Assembly (NCBI RefSeq): GCF_000423905.1
Contig: NZ_AUIW01000003.1
Span: 62,001-126,000 of the forward strand
DNA: 64,000 nt
Origin: Thermus antranikianii DSM 12462
GTDB lineage: Bacteria; Deinococcota; Deinococci; Deinococcales; Thermaceae
Direction: 5' to 3'
The first letter of the stretch is position 1, and each line of letters starts with the position of its first letter. Under the pieces are notes generated by a model. That model saw only the letters and a list, made by a program, of their open reading frames with translations, was not told where the DNA came from and ran no database searches. The position numbers were made by a program, and so were the translations under genes. Below, one piece after another: positions 25,991 through 37,144 of this stretch.

Positions 25991-26532
25991 GGACGGCTCT
26001 CCCGACGCGCGGAAGCCAGGAGGCCCGCGTCCTCCATAAACTCCAGTACCACCCCCAAAAAGCGCCTTCCATCCAGAAGAAGCATGAGAAAGGCCCAGAT
26101 TAATGCCTCCCAAAAAGCCTCCGGTGCCAGCTTCTGGGCGTAGTAGAAAGGGGCGAAGGTGGCCGGTACTTGCAGGAGCATGGAAAGGCTTTTCTTGGGA
26201 TAGCGAAGGAGGAGGACCAGACTCCCCACCGCCCAACTCCAGGCGAAACCTTCCGGCACCAGCCCCGCCCCCACCAGATAGGCCAGGCCCGCCCAAGCGA
26301 GCCCAGCATCCAAGGGATAATCCCAGGCCGCCAGGGGTGAAGGCCGCCTCGAGGCGCGAGCCAGCCAACCGTCCAGAACATCCAGGGTCCAGCCCAGAAG
26401 CAAAAGGCGCACCACCCCGGCCAAGGCCTCGGGTCCCTCCCCCACCCGGAGGAGAACCAGGGCCACCACTCCACCCCGGGCCAAGGTGGCCAGATCAGCC
26501 AGAAGCCGAAGGAAGGGCTCCACTTTCCCCAT
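25987..26532 (-). CDS. CDP-alcohol phosphatidyltransferase-like membrane protein
   Basis: A 181-residue membrane protein with about five hydrophobic segments. The motif LDVLDGWLAR followed by D-x3-D (DYPLD) resembles the CDP-alcohol phosphatidyltransferase signature. The spacing between AR and the first downstream Asp is one residue short of the consensus and the expected Gly is missing. Activity is therefore uncertain. The ATG at 26530-26532 overlaps the end of cobB by 38 bp; the stop overlaps der. Confidence 0.65.
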   Translation of the reverse strand: MGKVEPFLRLLADLATLARGGVVALVLLRVGEGPEALAGVVRLLLLGWTLDVLDGWLARASRRPSPLAAWDYPLDAGLAWAGLAYLVGAGLVPEGFAWSWAVGSLVLLLRYPKKSLSMLLQVPATFAPFYYAQKLAPEAFWEALIWAFLMLLLDGRRFLGVVLEFMEDAGLLASARRESRP

Positions 26533-27253
26533 ATCCCAGCGCCTGTAAACCCTCCACCGCCCCCATGCGCAAGGAGAGGTGGGCCAAGGGAGTAAGGGGG
26601 GTGGGTTCGGGGTTGACCTCAATCAGATAAGCCCCGCCTGTGAAGGCAATGCGTCCCAAGGAAGCCGCAGGCTCCACCTCAGCACTGGTGCCCACCACCA
26701 GGGCAACATCCGCCTCGGCAAAGGCTTTTTCCGCCTTCTCCCACGCTCCCTCGGGCAAAAGCTCCCCAAACCAGACCACATCGGGCCGGGCCCTATGTCC
26801 ACACAGGGGGCAGAAGGGTGGAGGGGTGAAGGGGTCGGGGAGCAAGAACCGATGCCCGCACGCCTCACAGCGGGCCCGCAGGATGTTGCCGTGGAGCTCC
26901 ACCAGGTTCCGGCTTCCCGCCAAGGCGTGGAGGCCATCCACGTTCTGGGTCACCAGGAGGAACGCCCCCCCTCGCCCAAGCACCTCCTCTTCCAGCCGCA
27001 CCAGGGCCAGGTGGGCGGGGTTGGGCTTGGCTTCCCGCACCCTGGCGATACGCCAGGCATACCATTCCCAGACTTTTTCCGGGTTCCTGGCATACGCCTC
27101 CGGGGTGGCGTAGTCCAGGGGGTTGAACTCCTTCCAAAGCCCCTCGGCATCGCGGAAGGTGGGAATTCCCGAGGGCTTGGAAATGCCCGCCCCCGTCAGG
27201 ACCGCCACCCGCCTGGCTTCCTTCAGCCTTGACCGGGCTTCCCCTAATCCCAT
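26495..27253 (-). CDS. cobB: NAD-dependent deacylase, sirtuin family (class III)
   Basis: A 252-residue sirtuin. It has the NAD-binding GAGISKPSGIPTFR motif, the TQNVDGLH block, the catalytic His in ELHGNI, and a zinc finger of two CxxC pairs (CEACG and CPLCG). The Tyr and Arg in YAWRIA are those that favour succinyl- and malonyl-lysine in class III sirtuins. A TAGCAT box at 27260-27265 lies 6 nt before the ATG, so it is probably leaderless and divergent from nnr. Confidence 0.93.
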   Translation of the reverse strand: MGLGEARSRLKEARRVAVLTGAGISKPSGIPTFRDAEGLWKEFNPLDYATPEAYARNPEKVWEWYAWRIARVREAKPNPAHLALVRLEEEVLGRGGAFLLVTQNVDGLHALAGSRNLVELHGNILRARCEACGHRFLLPDPFTPPPFCPLCGHRARPDVVWFGELLPEGAWEKAEKAFAEADVALVVGTSAEVEPAASLGRIAFTGGAYLIEVNPEPTPLTPLAHLSLRMGAVEGLQALGYGESGALPSASG

Positions 27254-27259
27254 AACCCC

Positions 27260-27278
27260 ATGCTACCAGGAGTATTCT
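27260..27278. promoter_or_regulatory. Back-to-back leaderless promoters of cobB and nnr
   Basis: TAGCAT on the minus strand (27260-27265) is 6 nt from the cobB ATG. TATTCT on the plus strand (27273-27278) is 7 nt from the nnr ATG. The start codons are only 32 bp apart, so any -35 elements lie in the opposing coding regions. Confidence 0.6.
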
Positions 27279-27285
27279 GGGGTTC

Positions 27286-28743
27286 ATGACCACCTCCCTG
27301 CGGCTCTTCACCCCCGAGGCCATGCGGGAAGCCGATCAGAAGGCGGTGGAAATGGGCTACCCCTCCCTTCTCCTGATGGAGTGGGCGGGGATGAAGGCAG
27401 CACGGGTCTACCAGGAGCTTTTCGGCCACCGCCCCGCCGTGGTTCTCGCCGGCAAGGGGAATAACGGCGGGGACGGATTGGTCTTGGCCCGGCACCTCCA
27501 CCTGGCCGGGGTGCCGGTACGGGTCTTTGCCGCCGAAGGCCAGGGCGGGGATGCCCTTTTGGCCCGAAGGGCCCTCGAGGCCCACGGCCTGGAGATCCGC
27601 CCCCTCGAGGAAGCCATCTGGAACCGGGAGGAAGTGCTGGTGGATGCCCTCTTCGGCACCGGGTTGAAAGGCCCCTTAGAGAGTTTCCATGCGGGTTTGG
27701 TGGAACGGATGAACGCCTCCGGGCTTCCCATTTTGGCCCTGGACCTGCCCTCGGGGCTTCCCTTTACCCCCCATGCGCAGGCCACAGCCACCGTGGCCTT
27801 CGCCGCCTTCAAAACACCCCATCTCCTTCATCGGGAAGCCTGCGGGAGGCTCTTCCTGGCGGACATCGGCCTGCCCAAAGTTCTCTTGGAACGGGAGGAT
27901 CTTCCCGAGATCGCCACGCCGGAAGGGCTTCTCCCCCTCCTGCCCAAGCGGCCCCTCACGGCCCACAAGGGAAGCGTGGGCCGGGTGGGGGTCTTGGGAG
28001 GCTATCGGGGGGAGGGGCTTCGCTACGCCGGGGCCCCGGTGCTTTCCGCCCTGGGAGCCTACCGCATGGGGGCGGGGTTGGTGCACCTGGTGGCTCCCGA
28101 AGGCTCTCCCTTGGAGCCCCTCGAGGCAGTCTTCCACCCCGTCCAAGTTCCTGCCTTGCCGTCCATGCGGGTAGAAGCCTTGGCGGTGGGGATGGGAGGA
28201 GGGCCTTGGGGCCGGGAATGGGCCCTAAAAGCCCTGGAAGCCCGGCTGCCCACGGTACTGGACGCCGACGCCCTCCACCTGGAGGTCCTCGAGGCCTACC
28301 GCAAGGCGGGTGTACCCACCGTCCTCACTCCCCATGCGGGAGAAGCAGGAAGGCTTTTGGGGATGTCCCCAGAAGAGGTTGCCAAGGATCCCCTGCGGGC
28401 CGCCCAGACCCTGGCGGAACGCACGGGGCTCACCGTGGTCCTCAAAGGGAACCCCACCGTGGTGGCCCAGGGAAGCCGCCTTTCCGTGAACCCCACCGGC
28501 AACCCCGCCCTGGCCACCGGAGGAACGGGGGATGTGCTCTCCGGGGTCATCGCTGCCCTTTTGGCGGCGGGCCTTTCCCCCTTTGACGCCGCCCGGCTCG
28601 GGGTCTACCTCCACGGTCTGGCAGGGGACCTTTTGGCCCAGGAAAGAGACGTGGGCCTCCTGGCCCGGGAGGTAGCGGAGGCCCTGCCCAAGGCGCGGAG
28701 GGCACTTTCCGAAAGCTCCATCCCCCCGTGGCGCACGGTCTAA
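27286..28743 (+). CDS. nnr: Bifunctional NAD(P)H-hydrate epimerase / ADP-dependent NAD(P)HX dehydratase
   Basis: A 485-residue metabolite-repair enzyme. The N-terminal YjeF epimerase domain (to about residue 205) has LAGKGNNGGDGLVLARHL and the VDALFGTGL motif. The C-terminal ribokinase-like dehydratase domain has LTPHAGEAGRLL, VLKGNPTVV, and the signature ATGGTGDVLSG. It converts damaged hydrated NAD(P)H back to the coenzyme. The ATG has a TATTCT box 7 nt upstream. Confidence 0.95.
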   Translation: MTTSLRLFTPEAMREADQKAVEMGYPSLLLMEWAGMKAARVYQELFGHRPAVVLAGKGNNGGDGLVLARHLHLAGVPVRVFAAEGQGGDALLARRALEAHGLEIRPLEEAIWNREEVLVDALFGTGLKGPLESFHAGLVERMNASGLPILALDLPSGLPFTPHAQATATVAFAAFKTPHLLHREACGRLFLADIGLPKVLLEREDLPEIATPEGLLPLLPKRPLTAHKGSVGRVGVLGGYRGEGLRYAGAPVLSALGAYRMGAGLVHLVAPEGSPLEPLEAVFHPVQVPALPSMRVEALAVGMGGGPWGREWALKALEARLPTVLDADALHLEVLEAYRKAGVPTVLTPHAGEAGRLLGMSPEEVAKDPLRAAQTLAERTGLTVVLKGNPTVVAQGSRLSVNPTGNPALATGGTGDVLSGVIAALLAAGLSPFDAARLGVYLHGLAGDLLAQERDVGLLAREVAEALPKARRALSESSIPPWRTV

Positions 28744-28780
28744 CCCCAAAAGATCCCGCATCCTTCCCTACTCCCCGAGA

Positions 28781-28832
28781 GGGCGGGCCCTGAAGGTCAT
28801 GGGAACAGGCAAACCCATCCCCCTTCCCGCCC
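28781..28832 (+). repeat. Nested inverted repeat between nnr and thrB
   Basis: GGGCGGG (28781-28787) pairs with CCCGCCC (28826-28832), enclosing ATGGG (28799-28803) and CCCAT (28814-28818). It lies upstream of the probable thrB -10 (TATGCT, 28854-28859), so it may end nnr transcripts rather than act as a thrB leader. Confidence 0.4.
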
Positions 28833-28878
28833 GACCCAGCAGAAACCCGCTGGTATGCTGATGTGAGGTTTGGCGCTT

Positions 28879-29757
28879 ATGAAATCCTTTCCGCGCCTCT
28901 ACGTCCCTGCCACCCTGGCCAACCTGGGCTCGGGGTTTGACGCCCTAGGGGTGGCCTTGGACCTCTACCTGGAGGTGGAGGCCGAGCCTGCCCGGGAGGA
29001 CACCTTTCTCTACCAAGGGGAGGGCCAGGTGGAGGGCAAGGACAACCTGATCCACCAGGGTTACCGGGCAGGGATGCGGGCTTTAGGCCTGCATCCTGAA
29101 CCCCTCCTCATTCGGGCCTTCAACCCCATCCCCCTGGCTCGAGGTCTGGGAAGCTCCTCCGCCGCCTTGGTGGCTGGGGTGGCCTTGGCAAACCAGTACT
29201 CCGGGGGAAAGCTGGGACGGGAGGGGGTTTTCCGGCTAGCCGCCAGCTTGGAAGGCCATCCAGACAATGTGGCTCCGGCGGTTTACGGGGGGTTCGTGGC
29301 CGCCTTGGCCGATCCCCCCCTGGCCATCCCTCTCCCCAGGCCCCAGGGGGTCTACTTTGTCCTGGCCATACCCCCCTATGAAGTGCCCACCCCCTTGGCC
29401 CGGGCGGCCTTGCCCGAGACGGTTCCCTTAAAGGACGCGGTGTTCAACCTGGCCCGCAGTGCCCTTTGGCCTGCCGCCCTCTACTCAGGAAGGCTCGAGG
29501 CCCTACGGGAAGCCTGCCGGGATCGCCTCCACCAGCCCCACCGCGCCCACTTGATGCCGGGGATGCTGGAGGCCATAGAAGCTGCCCTGGAGGCTGGAGC
29601 CCTGGCTGCCTTTGTGGGGGGAGCGGGTCCCACCGTGGCCGCCTTGGCCCGGGAGGATGAGCTGGAGGAGGTAGCAAAGGCCTTGGAGGGCTACCGGGGC
29701 GAGGGGCGTACCCTAATCTTGGGTATAGGGGAGGGATACTTCTGGAAGGAAACCTGA
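28879..29757 (+). CDS. thrB: Homoserine kinase
   Basis: A GHMP-family kinase that phosphorylates homoserine in threonine synthesis. The N-terminal VPATLANLGSGFD, the ATP-binding PLARGLGSSSAA motif and the C-terminal GGAGPTVAAL motif are intact. The start is set at the ATG 28879 (292 residues) because the family begins just before this region; a TTG at 28870 is an alternative. A gene with a DUF4388 domain follows after 14 bp. Confidence 0.94.
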   Translation: MKSFPRLYVPATLANLGSGFDALGVALDLYLEVEAEPAREDTFLYQGEGQVEGKDNLIHQGYRAGMRALGLHPEPLLIRAFNPIPLARGLGSSSAALVAGVALANQYSGGKLGREGVFRLAASLEGHPDNVAPAVYGGFVAALADPPLAIPLPRPQGVYFVLAIPPYEVPTPLARAALPETVPLKDAVFNLARSALWPAALYSGRLEALREACRDRLHQPHRAHLMPGMLEAIEAALEAGALAAFVGGAGPTVAALAREDELEEVAKALEGYRGEGRTLILGIGEGYFWKET

Positions 29758-29771
29758 ACGCCATCCCTCTT

Positions 29772-30491
29772 GTGGAACTTTTGGAGCTGATCCACAGCCA
29801 CCGGCGCTCCGGAGTCCTGGAGCTCTCCGTAGGTTACCTTCCCCTCTCCCTGCGCTTCGCCGGGGGGGAGGTGGTGGGAGCAGCCATTCTGGACTGGGAA
29901 GGCCTCGAGGCCCTCTTCAGTTTCCCCCTGCACCCCCAGGAAGGGGTTTTCCGCTTCGGGGTAACCCCGCCCACCGCGGACAAACCCCTCATGCCCTTCT
30001 CCGCCCTCTTAGGGGAGTGGGCCCGGGTCAACGACGAGTGGGACCGGTTTCGCACCCTGGTGGACTCGCCCAGCCGGGTCCTCGAGGCCATCCAGCCCAA
30101 GCCTCCCTACGAGGTCTTCCAGGGGGGGAAAAGCGTGCGGGCAGCTGCCAAGGCCTGGCAGGTCCCCCTCCTCATCGCCATGGAAAGGGCCTACATGGGG
30201 GTAAGGGAAGGGGACCTTTACCCCCTTCGCCGCTATGCCTGGTACGCCCTAAGGATCAAATACCAGGGGAGGAAGGGCAAGACGGGCAAGACCCTGGAGG
30301 AGTTCGGACAGCTCCAGGCCCTCCTGGACGGCACCCGCAACCTAGGGGAGGTGATCGCCTCGGGGGTACCCATCGGCCTGGTGCGCCGCTACCTGGTACA
30401 GGCCCTGGCCTCAGGGGAACTCGCCCCCCCGGGCCGGGGATGGCTCCTGAGGGACCTCACCTGGGAGATGGAAAAAGAGGAGAGCACCTAG
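29772..30491 (+). CDS. DUF4388 domain protein
   Basis: A 239-residue protein whose N-terminus (LLELIHSHRRSGVLELS through GGEVVGAAI) matches the DUF4388 pattern found in signalling and gliding-related proteins. The C-terminal half is helical and unrecognised. The GTG start at 29772 is tentative because no clear ribosome-binding site is seen. It probably shares a transcript with thrB, although no functional link is obvious. Confidence 0.75.
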   Translation: MELLELIHSHRRSGVLELSVGYLPLSLRFAGGEVVGAAILDWEGLEALFSFPLHPQEGVFRFGVTPPTADKPLMPFSALLGEWARVNDEWDRFRTLVDSPSRVLEAIQPKPPYEVFQGGKSVRAAAKAWQVPLLIAMERAYMGVREGDLYPLRRYAWYALRIKYQGRKGKTGKTLEEFGQLQALLDGTRNLGEVIASGVPIGLVRRYLVQALASGELAPPGRGWLLRDLTWEMEKEEST

Positions 30492-30505
30492 AGGAAACCC
30501 TCTAG
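30486..30505. terminator. Hairpin between the DUF4388 gene and thx
   Basis: CCTAGAGG-AAAC-CCTCTAGG is an 8-bp stem containing the DUF4388 stop codon, between converging genes. There is no T-run, so termination is uncertain. Confidence 0.5.
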
Positions 30506-30556
30506 GCCCCCGGCCCCAAAGGATCCCATCCCCTGGCTTCGCCCAAGGGGGTGGTC

Positions 30557-30640
30557 CTACTTCTTCTTGCGCGGACGGTACTTGCCGTAAGTGCCCCGCC
30601 AGATCTTGCCCCTACGGGTGCGACGGTCGCCCTTACCCAT
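30557..30640 (-). CDS. thx: 30S ribosomal protein bTHX
   Basis: A 27-residue, extremely basic peptide starting [19 protein letters not shown] and ending in three lysines. It matches the small protein found at the top of the 30S head in Thermus ribosomes. It is too short for routine gene callers. The ATG has GGAGGG upstream. It follows rpsT by 10 bp on the same strand, so the two ribosomal genes form a unit. It is a strong taxonomic marker for Thermus. Confidence 0.97.
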
Positions 30641-30650
30641 GCCCTCCCTC

Positions 30651-30944
30651 CTAGGCGCTCACTGAGGAAAGGTACTTCTGCACCTTGCGCATAAGGCGCG
30701 ACTTCTTACGGGCAGCGGCGTTCTTGTGGAGGGTGGACCCCTTGGCCGCTTTATCGATGAGGCTCTGCGCCATGCGCATGATCTTCAAGGCTTCCTCGGC
30801 CTTGCCCTCCTGGGCCAGAAGCACGGCCTTCTTGCTCAAGGTCTTGATGGCCGACTTCTTAGCCTTGTTGCGAAGCCTGCGCTTCAAAGACTGCCGGTGC
30901 CGCTTCAGAGCGGAAAGGTTCCTCTTGGGCTTTTTCTGCGCCAT
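30651..30944 (-). CDS. rpsT: 30S ribosomal protein S20
   Basis: A 97-residue basic helical protein beginning [18 protein letters not shown], the standard S20 pattern. It binds the body of 16S rRNA. It is transcribed with thx, which follows it on the minus strand. Confidence 0.96.
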
Positions 30945-31001
30945 CGTTCTCCCCTTGTGCCCCTTAGGGGCAGACCAGGCCTAAGTGTAGCATACCCCGC
31001 C

Positions 31002-33253
<2,252 letters not shown>

Positions 33254-33257
<4 letters not shown>

Positions 33258-34234
33258 AGGCTGGATAGGTAGTCCAGAAGGGCCTCTAGCTCCCCCTCGC
33301 TTAAGGGCACCGCCGGCATCTGGCCCCGGCCCTTGAGCACGATCTCCCTCACCGCCTCCGGGGCTTTCAGGATGGGGTTCCCCTTCAGCCTGGGCCCCAC
33401 CCCCCCCTCGGCCTCGGCTCCGTGGCAGGCGGCACAGCGGGCCTGGTAGACCGTTTTCCCGTCCGTTCCCCCCTGGGCCTGGGCGCGGGCCATGGCGATG
33501 AGGCCCTCCACCCTCTCCCTGGCCTCTCCGCCCACCTCCAGGTACCTTTCCCAGGCGGCGATGGCTTCTTGCATCTGGCCCTTTTGGAAGTAAAGGTTAC
33601 CCAGGAAAAGCCAACCCTCAGCGGCCTTAGGGTCGGCGTGCTGGGCGATTTCCAAGAACATCTGGGCCTCCTCCAGCCGCCCTCCCATGAAGAGAAGGAT
33701 CCCCACCCGGCGCACGGCCTCGATGTTGGTGGGATCCTTCTTAAGCACCTCCAGGTAGGCCTCCGCCGCCTGGTCGAAGGCCTGGAGCTCATAGGCCCGC
33801 CTTCCCCAGGCCAGGAGGTCCGCCACCTCCCCGGTGCGCTTGGCCTTGTCCTGAAGCGCCTTAAGCTCCCGGGCTTCAGCCCGGGCGGTCACCGTGGTCT
33901 CCCCGGGAAGCCTGGGCAGGGTGTAGCGCCAAAGCCCCACCCCCAGCAGGACCACCACCCCCAGGGCCAGGGCCACGGGCCAGGGGTTAAAGGGACGAGG
34001 CTTGGGAGGGCGCCAACCGTCCAAGGCCCGTTCCAGCTCCACCATCCGGGCCATGGCCAGCCTCTTCTCCTCCCCCTCCAGGCTCTTCACCTCCTCCTTC
34101 AGGACCTCGAGCTCCTTGAGAAGCTCCTCCCGCCGGGGAGGCTCAGGGAAGGGCTCCTTGGGCCCTAAGAGGGGCCTCAGGGCCAGGAGGAGCCCCAAGA
34201 GGAATAGGGCCAGGAAGATAAGGGTGGCCATCAT
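33254..34234 (-). CDS. CcmI-like TPR protein fused to a cytochrome c domain
   Basis: A 326-residue protein. Two membrane segments (about 3-19 and 86-104) flank a charged coiled region, followed by TPR repeats (about 120-230) as in CcmI/CycH. The C-terminus is a mono-haem cytochrome c domain with CAACH and a distal Met in GQMPAVP. CcmI normally presents apocytochrome to the haem ligation complex, so here the chaperone itself carries haem. It sits after ccmH with a 4-bp overlap, the usual ccmI position. Confidence 0.85.
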
Positions 34235-34662
34235 GCGGGAGGCTCCTTAAGCCGGCGCTCCGCCTCCTCCAGAAGCTCAGGAGGCAGGGGTTTCTTGGGC
34301 CGGAAGTAGGTGAAGAGCCCCAGGCCCAAAAGGGCCAGACCCAAAACCGGCAACACCCAGACCCAAAGGGTCACCCCCCGCCTGGGAGGCTCGTAGAGGA
34401 TCCACTCCCCGTACCGGTCCACGAAGAAGGCCTTGATTTCCTCCTCGGTCTTCCCCTCTTGAAGCATCTCGGCGATGAGGCGACGCATCTCCGCCGCCAC
34501 CCCGGAGTTGCTCTCCGCTGCCGACTCTCCCTGGCACACGGGACAACGAAGCTCCCGGGCAATGGCGAAGACCTCCGGGGGAAGGTCAGGAGGCGGAGAA
34601 GCAGGGTTTTCCTGAGCCCAAACCCCCAGGGCCAAAAAGAGCACCAGCACCCAAGCCCTCAC
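34231..34662 (-). CDS. ccmH: Cytochrome c maturation protein CcmH
   Basis: A 143-residue thiol protein that reduces apocytochrome c. It has a signal peptide, the LRCPVCQG redox motif, the conserved ESNSGVAAEMRRLI block and a C-terminal membrane helix near residues 100-120. It overlaps ccmG and the TPR-cytochrome gene by 4 bp each. Confidence 0.94.
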   Translation of the reverse strand: MRAWVLVLFLALGVWAQENPASPPPDLPPEVFAIARELRCPVCQGESAAESNSGVAAEMRRLIAEMLQEGKTEEEIKAFFVDRYGEWILYEPPRRGVTLWVWVLPVLGLALLGLGLFTYFRPKKPLPPELLEEAERRLKEPPA

Positions 34663-35216
34663 GGCAACACCTCCTTCAGGTACTTCTCCAAGCCAGCCTG
34701 GTCGATAGCCCCGGCGTGGCGAACCACCACCCGGCCCTCCCGGTCGATGACAAAGGTCTCCGGGACCCCGTACATCCCGTAATCCACCCCCACCCGGCCC
34801 CTGGGGTCAAAGACCTGGGGAAAGGTAAGGTCAAACCGCTCTATGAAGCGCAACGCATCCCCCTCCTTGTCCTGGGTGTTGATGCCCACAAAAAGCACCT
34901 GGTCCTTATATCGGCGCCAGGTGGCCTCGAGGACCGGGGCTTCCTCGTAACAGGGAAGGCACCAGCTGGCCCAAAAATTGAGCACGATGGGCTTCCTACC
35001 GAGATGGTCGGAAAGCTTGAAGGTTTCCCCCCACTCCTTTCGGTAAGGGGGAAGCACCGGCAGGGTGAAGTCCGGGGCCGGACGGCGCTCCTTGGCCAGC
35101 ACCGAGGGAAGCTCCTTGGGGTTTCGCTGCATTCCCCAGTAGAAAAGCCCCCCCAGGGCCAAAACCACAAGGAGCCATAGCCAGCTCCTCAAGCTGTTCC
35201 CTGCGGGAAACCTCAC
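34659..35216 (-). CDS. ccmG: CcmG/DsbE thioredoxin-like protein
   Basis: A 185-residue membrane-anchored thioredoxin. An N-terminal helix (about 10-30) precedes the redox motif WASWCLPCYEEAP and the cis-Pro region GVPETF. It keeps the CxxCH cysteines of apocytochromes reduced in the periplasm, receiving electrons through CcdA. It overlaps ccmF by 4 bp. Confidence 0.94.
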   Translation of the reverse strand: MRFPAGNSLRSWLWLLVVLALGGLFYWGMQRNPKELPSVLAKERRPAPDFTLPVLPPYRKEWGETFKLSDHLGRKPIVLNFWASWCLPCYEEAPVLEATWRRYKDQVLFVGINTQDKEGDALRFIERFDLTFPQVFDPRGRVGVDYGMYGVPETFVIDREGRVVVRHAGAIDQAGLEKYLKEVLP

Positions 35217-37144
35217 GCTGGGCTCACCCCCTTAACCTCCTCCCGCCCCGCCGCTGGCCAAAGGATGTACAGGGTTCCCAGGGCCAAAAGCCCCCCCGCC
35301 ACCCACATCCAGAAGACCAGGGGGGTAACGATGAGGCGAACGGAGGCCCACTCCCCCTTCTCCCGGTCAAAGTCCATGAGGAGGAAGTAGTAGTCGTTGC
35401 CCGGGGTGTAGACCACCTTGGGGGCCGGTAAGGGGGAGTTCATCTGCGGGTAAAAGTGAAGCCTTGGCCGCACCTCCCCGAAGCGGTCCGTGCGCAAGGA
35501 AGCCTCCACGGCAAACCGCCTCCCCTCGTCCAAGGCCCGCACCCCCAGGAACTCCATGCGCACTCCGCCCACCTCCCAGGCCTGCCCCCGGTATAGGGTC
35601 TTCTCGCTTTCCAGGCGGTAGGTCTGGCTGAAGGCGATGCCGAGGCCCATGAGGGCCACGGCGAAGTGGACCAACAGGCTTCCCACCCGCCTGCGGTTTT
35701 CCAAAAACCCCCAGGGGGAAAGCCCCGCCCTAAGGCGGGCCAGCACCCCCTCCCGCACCAGGAGGAGGATGGCGGTGGTGTTGTAGAGGAAAAGCCCCAC
35801 CGCCAGGGAAGCCCCAAAGGCATAACCCCGAAGAAGCCCAAGCAGGGTACCCAGGAAGAGGACAGCCAGGAGCATGTAGAGGTTTCGGAAAACCTCCGCC
35901 CTAGGCCTCCGCCAGGGCAAAAGGGGCCCTACCCCCATGAGGAGGAGAATCCCCACCCCAATGGGAGCGGAAACCTGGTTGAAGAAAGGAGCCCCCACGC
36001 TCACCTTAGCCCCGGTGAAGGCCTCCACCAAAAGGGGGTAGAAGGTGCCGAGCACCACCACCAAAGCCCATCCGGCGAAGAAAAAAGCCCCGAGGAGAAG
36101 GGCCCCTTCCCGGGAAAGGGGCCGGAAAACCGCGGTGTCCCGCACCTCCCGGCTGACCCGGGAAAGGAGGCCGAGCCCCAAGCCAGTAACCAGGAGGAAG
36201 AAGCCCAGGAAGGCAGGCCCCACCGGCCCCTCGGCGAAGGCGTGCACCGACTGGATGATTCCGCTTCGGGTGAGGAAGGTCCCCAGCACCGTGGCGGCAA
36301 AGGCCAGGGTGACAAAGGCGAAGTTCCAAGCCTTAAAGGCCCCCCGGGTCTCCTGGACGATGGCGGTGTGCAAAAAAGCGGTGGACAGAAGCCAGGGAAT
36401 AAAGCTGGCGTTTTCCACCGGGTCCCAGGCCCAGTACCCACCCCAGCCCAGGACCTCGTAGCTCCACCACATCCCCGCCACCTTCCCGGCGGTGAGGAAA
36501 CCCCAGGCGATCAGGGTCCACCACCGGGTCTCCCCCACCCAGGTCTGGTAACGGCGCACCACCATGGCCGCCACCGCATAGGCGAAGGGCACGCTCAAGC
36601 CCACGAAGCCCAGGTACATGAGGACCGGGTGGACGGCCATCATCCAGTGGTTCTGCAAGAGGGGGTTGGGTCCAGCGCCATCCGAAGGGGGATTGGGCAG
36701 CGTTTCAAAGGGGCTGGCGATGGTGGCCATCACCCCGAAGAAGAAGACCTGAACCCCAAAGAGGACCGCCAGGACCAGGGCGGCCCGCCAGGGGTCCAGG
36801 GGTTTACGGCTGGCCAAAAGGGTGTAGAGGGTCTGCAGCAGGCCCCAAAGGAGGATGCTCCCCTCGAGGGCCGCCCAGGGAGTCACCAGGGTAACCCAGA
36901 GGGGGTCATGGGTGGAGTGGTTGCGGGCCACGTAGGCCAGGCTGAAGTCGTGGGTGAGAAGGGCCCATTCCAAGGCCAAGAAGGCCGTCAAGGCTGCCAG
37001 AAAGGTGGGAAGGACCAAAGCCCTGGCCCCCTTTAGGAAGCGCCCGTCCCCCTGGTGGTAGGCAAGAAGGGAAAGAGCCAGGCCCAAAAGGCTAAAGGCC
37101 AAGGCCAGGCTGACACCCAGGTTGCCAAGCAGAGCAGGGGTCAT
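35213..37144 (-). CDS. ccmF: Cytochrome c haem lyase subunit CcmF
   Basis: A 643-residue polytopic membrane protein that, with CcmH and CcmI, attaches haem to apocytochrome c. The WWD domain WWSYEVLGWGGYWAWDPVEN is conserved, as are flanking histidines. The length is normal. It overlaps ccmE and ccmG by 4 bp each. Confidence 0.96.
   Translation of the reverse strand: MTPALLGNLGVSLALAFSLLGLALSLLAYHQGDGRFLKGARALVLPTFLAALTAFLALEWALLTHDFSLAYVARNHSTHDPLWVTLVTPWAALEGSILLWGLLQTLYTLLASRKPLDPWRAALVLAVLFGVQVFFFGVMATIASPFETLPNPPSDGAGPNPLLQNHWMMAVHPVLMYLGFVGLSVPFAYAVAAMVVRRYQTWVGETRWWTLIAWGFLTAGKVAGMWWSYEVLGWGGYWAWDPVENASFIPWLLSTAFLHTAIVQETRGAFKAWNFAFVTLAFAATVLGTFLTRSGIIQSVHAFAEGPVGPAFLGFFLLVTGLGLGLLSRVSREVRDTAVFRPLSREGALLLGAFFFAGWALVVVLGTFYPLLVEAFTGAKVSVGAPFFNQVSAPIGVGILLLMGVGPLLPWRRPRAEVFRNLYMLLAVLFLGTLLGLLRGYAFGASLAVGLFLYNTTAILLLVREGVLARLRAGLSPWGFLENRRRVGSLLVHFAVALMGLGIAFSQTYRLESEKTLYRGQAWEVGGVRMEFLGVRALDEGRRFAVEASLRTDRFGEVRPRLHFYPQMNSPLPAPKVVYTPGNDYYFLLMDFDREKGEWASVRLIVTPLVFWMWVAGGLLALGTLYILWPAAGREEVKGVSPA

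Noticed and set aside
25987-26622. Longer 211-residue version of the CDP-alcohol transferase-like protein
   Set aside because: The extra N-terminus lies inside cobB in another frame and is Pro/Trp-rich; ATG 26532 gives a normal start and a smaller overlap.
35666-37036. 456-codon plus-strand ORF opposite ccmF
   Set aside because: It is a shadow of ccmF with low-complexity composition rich in Glu, Gly, His and Pro.
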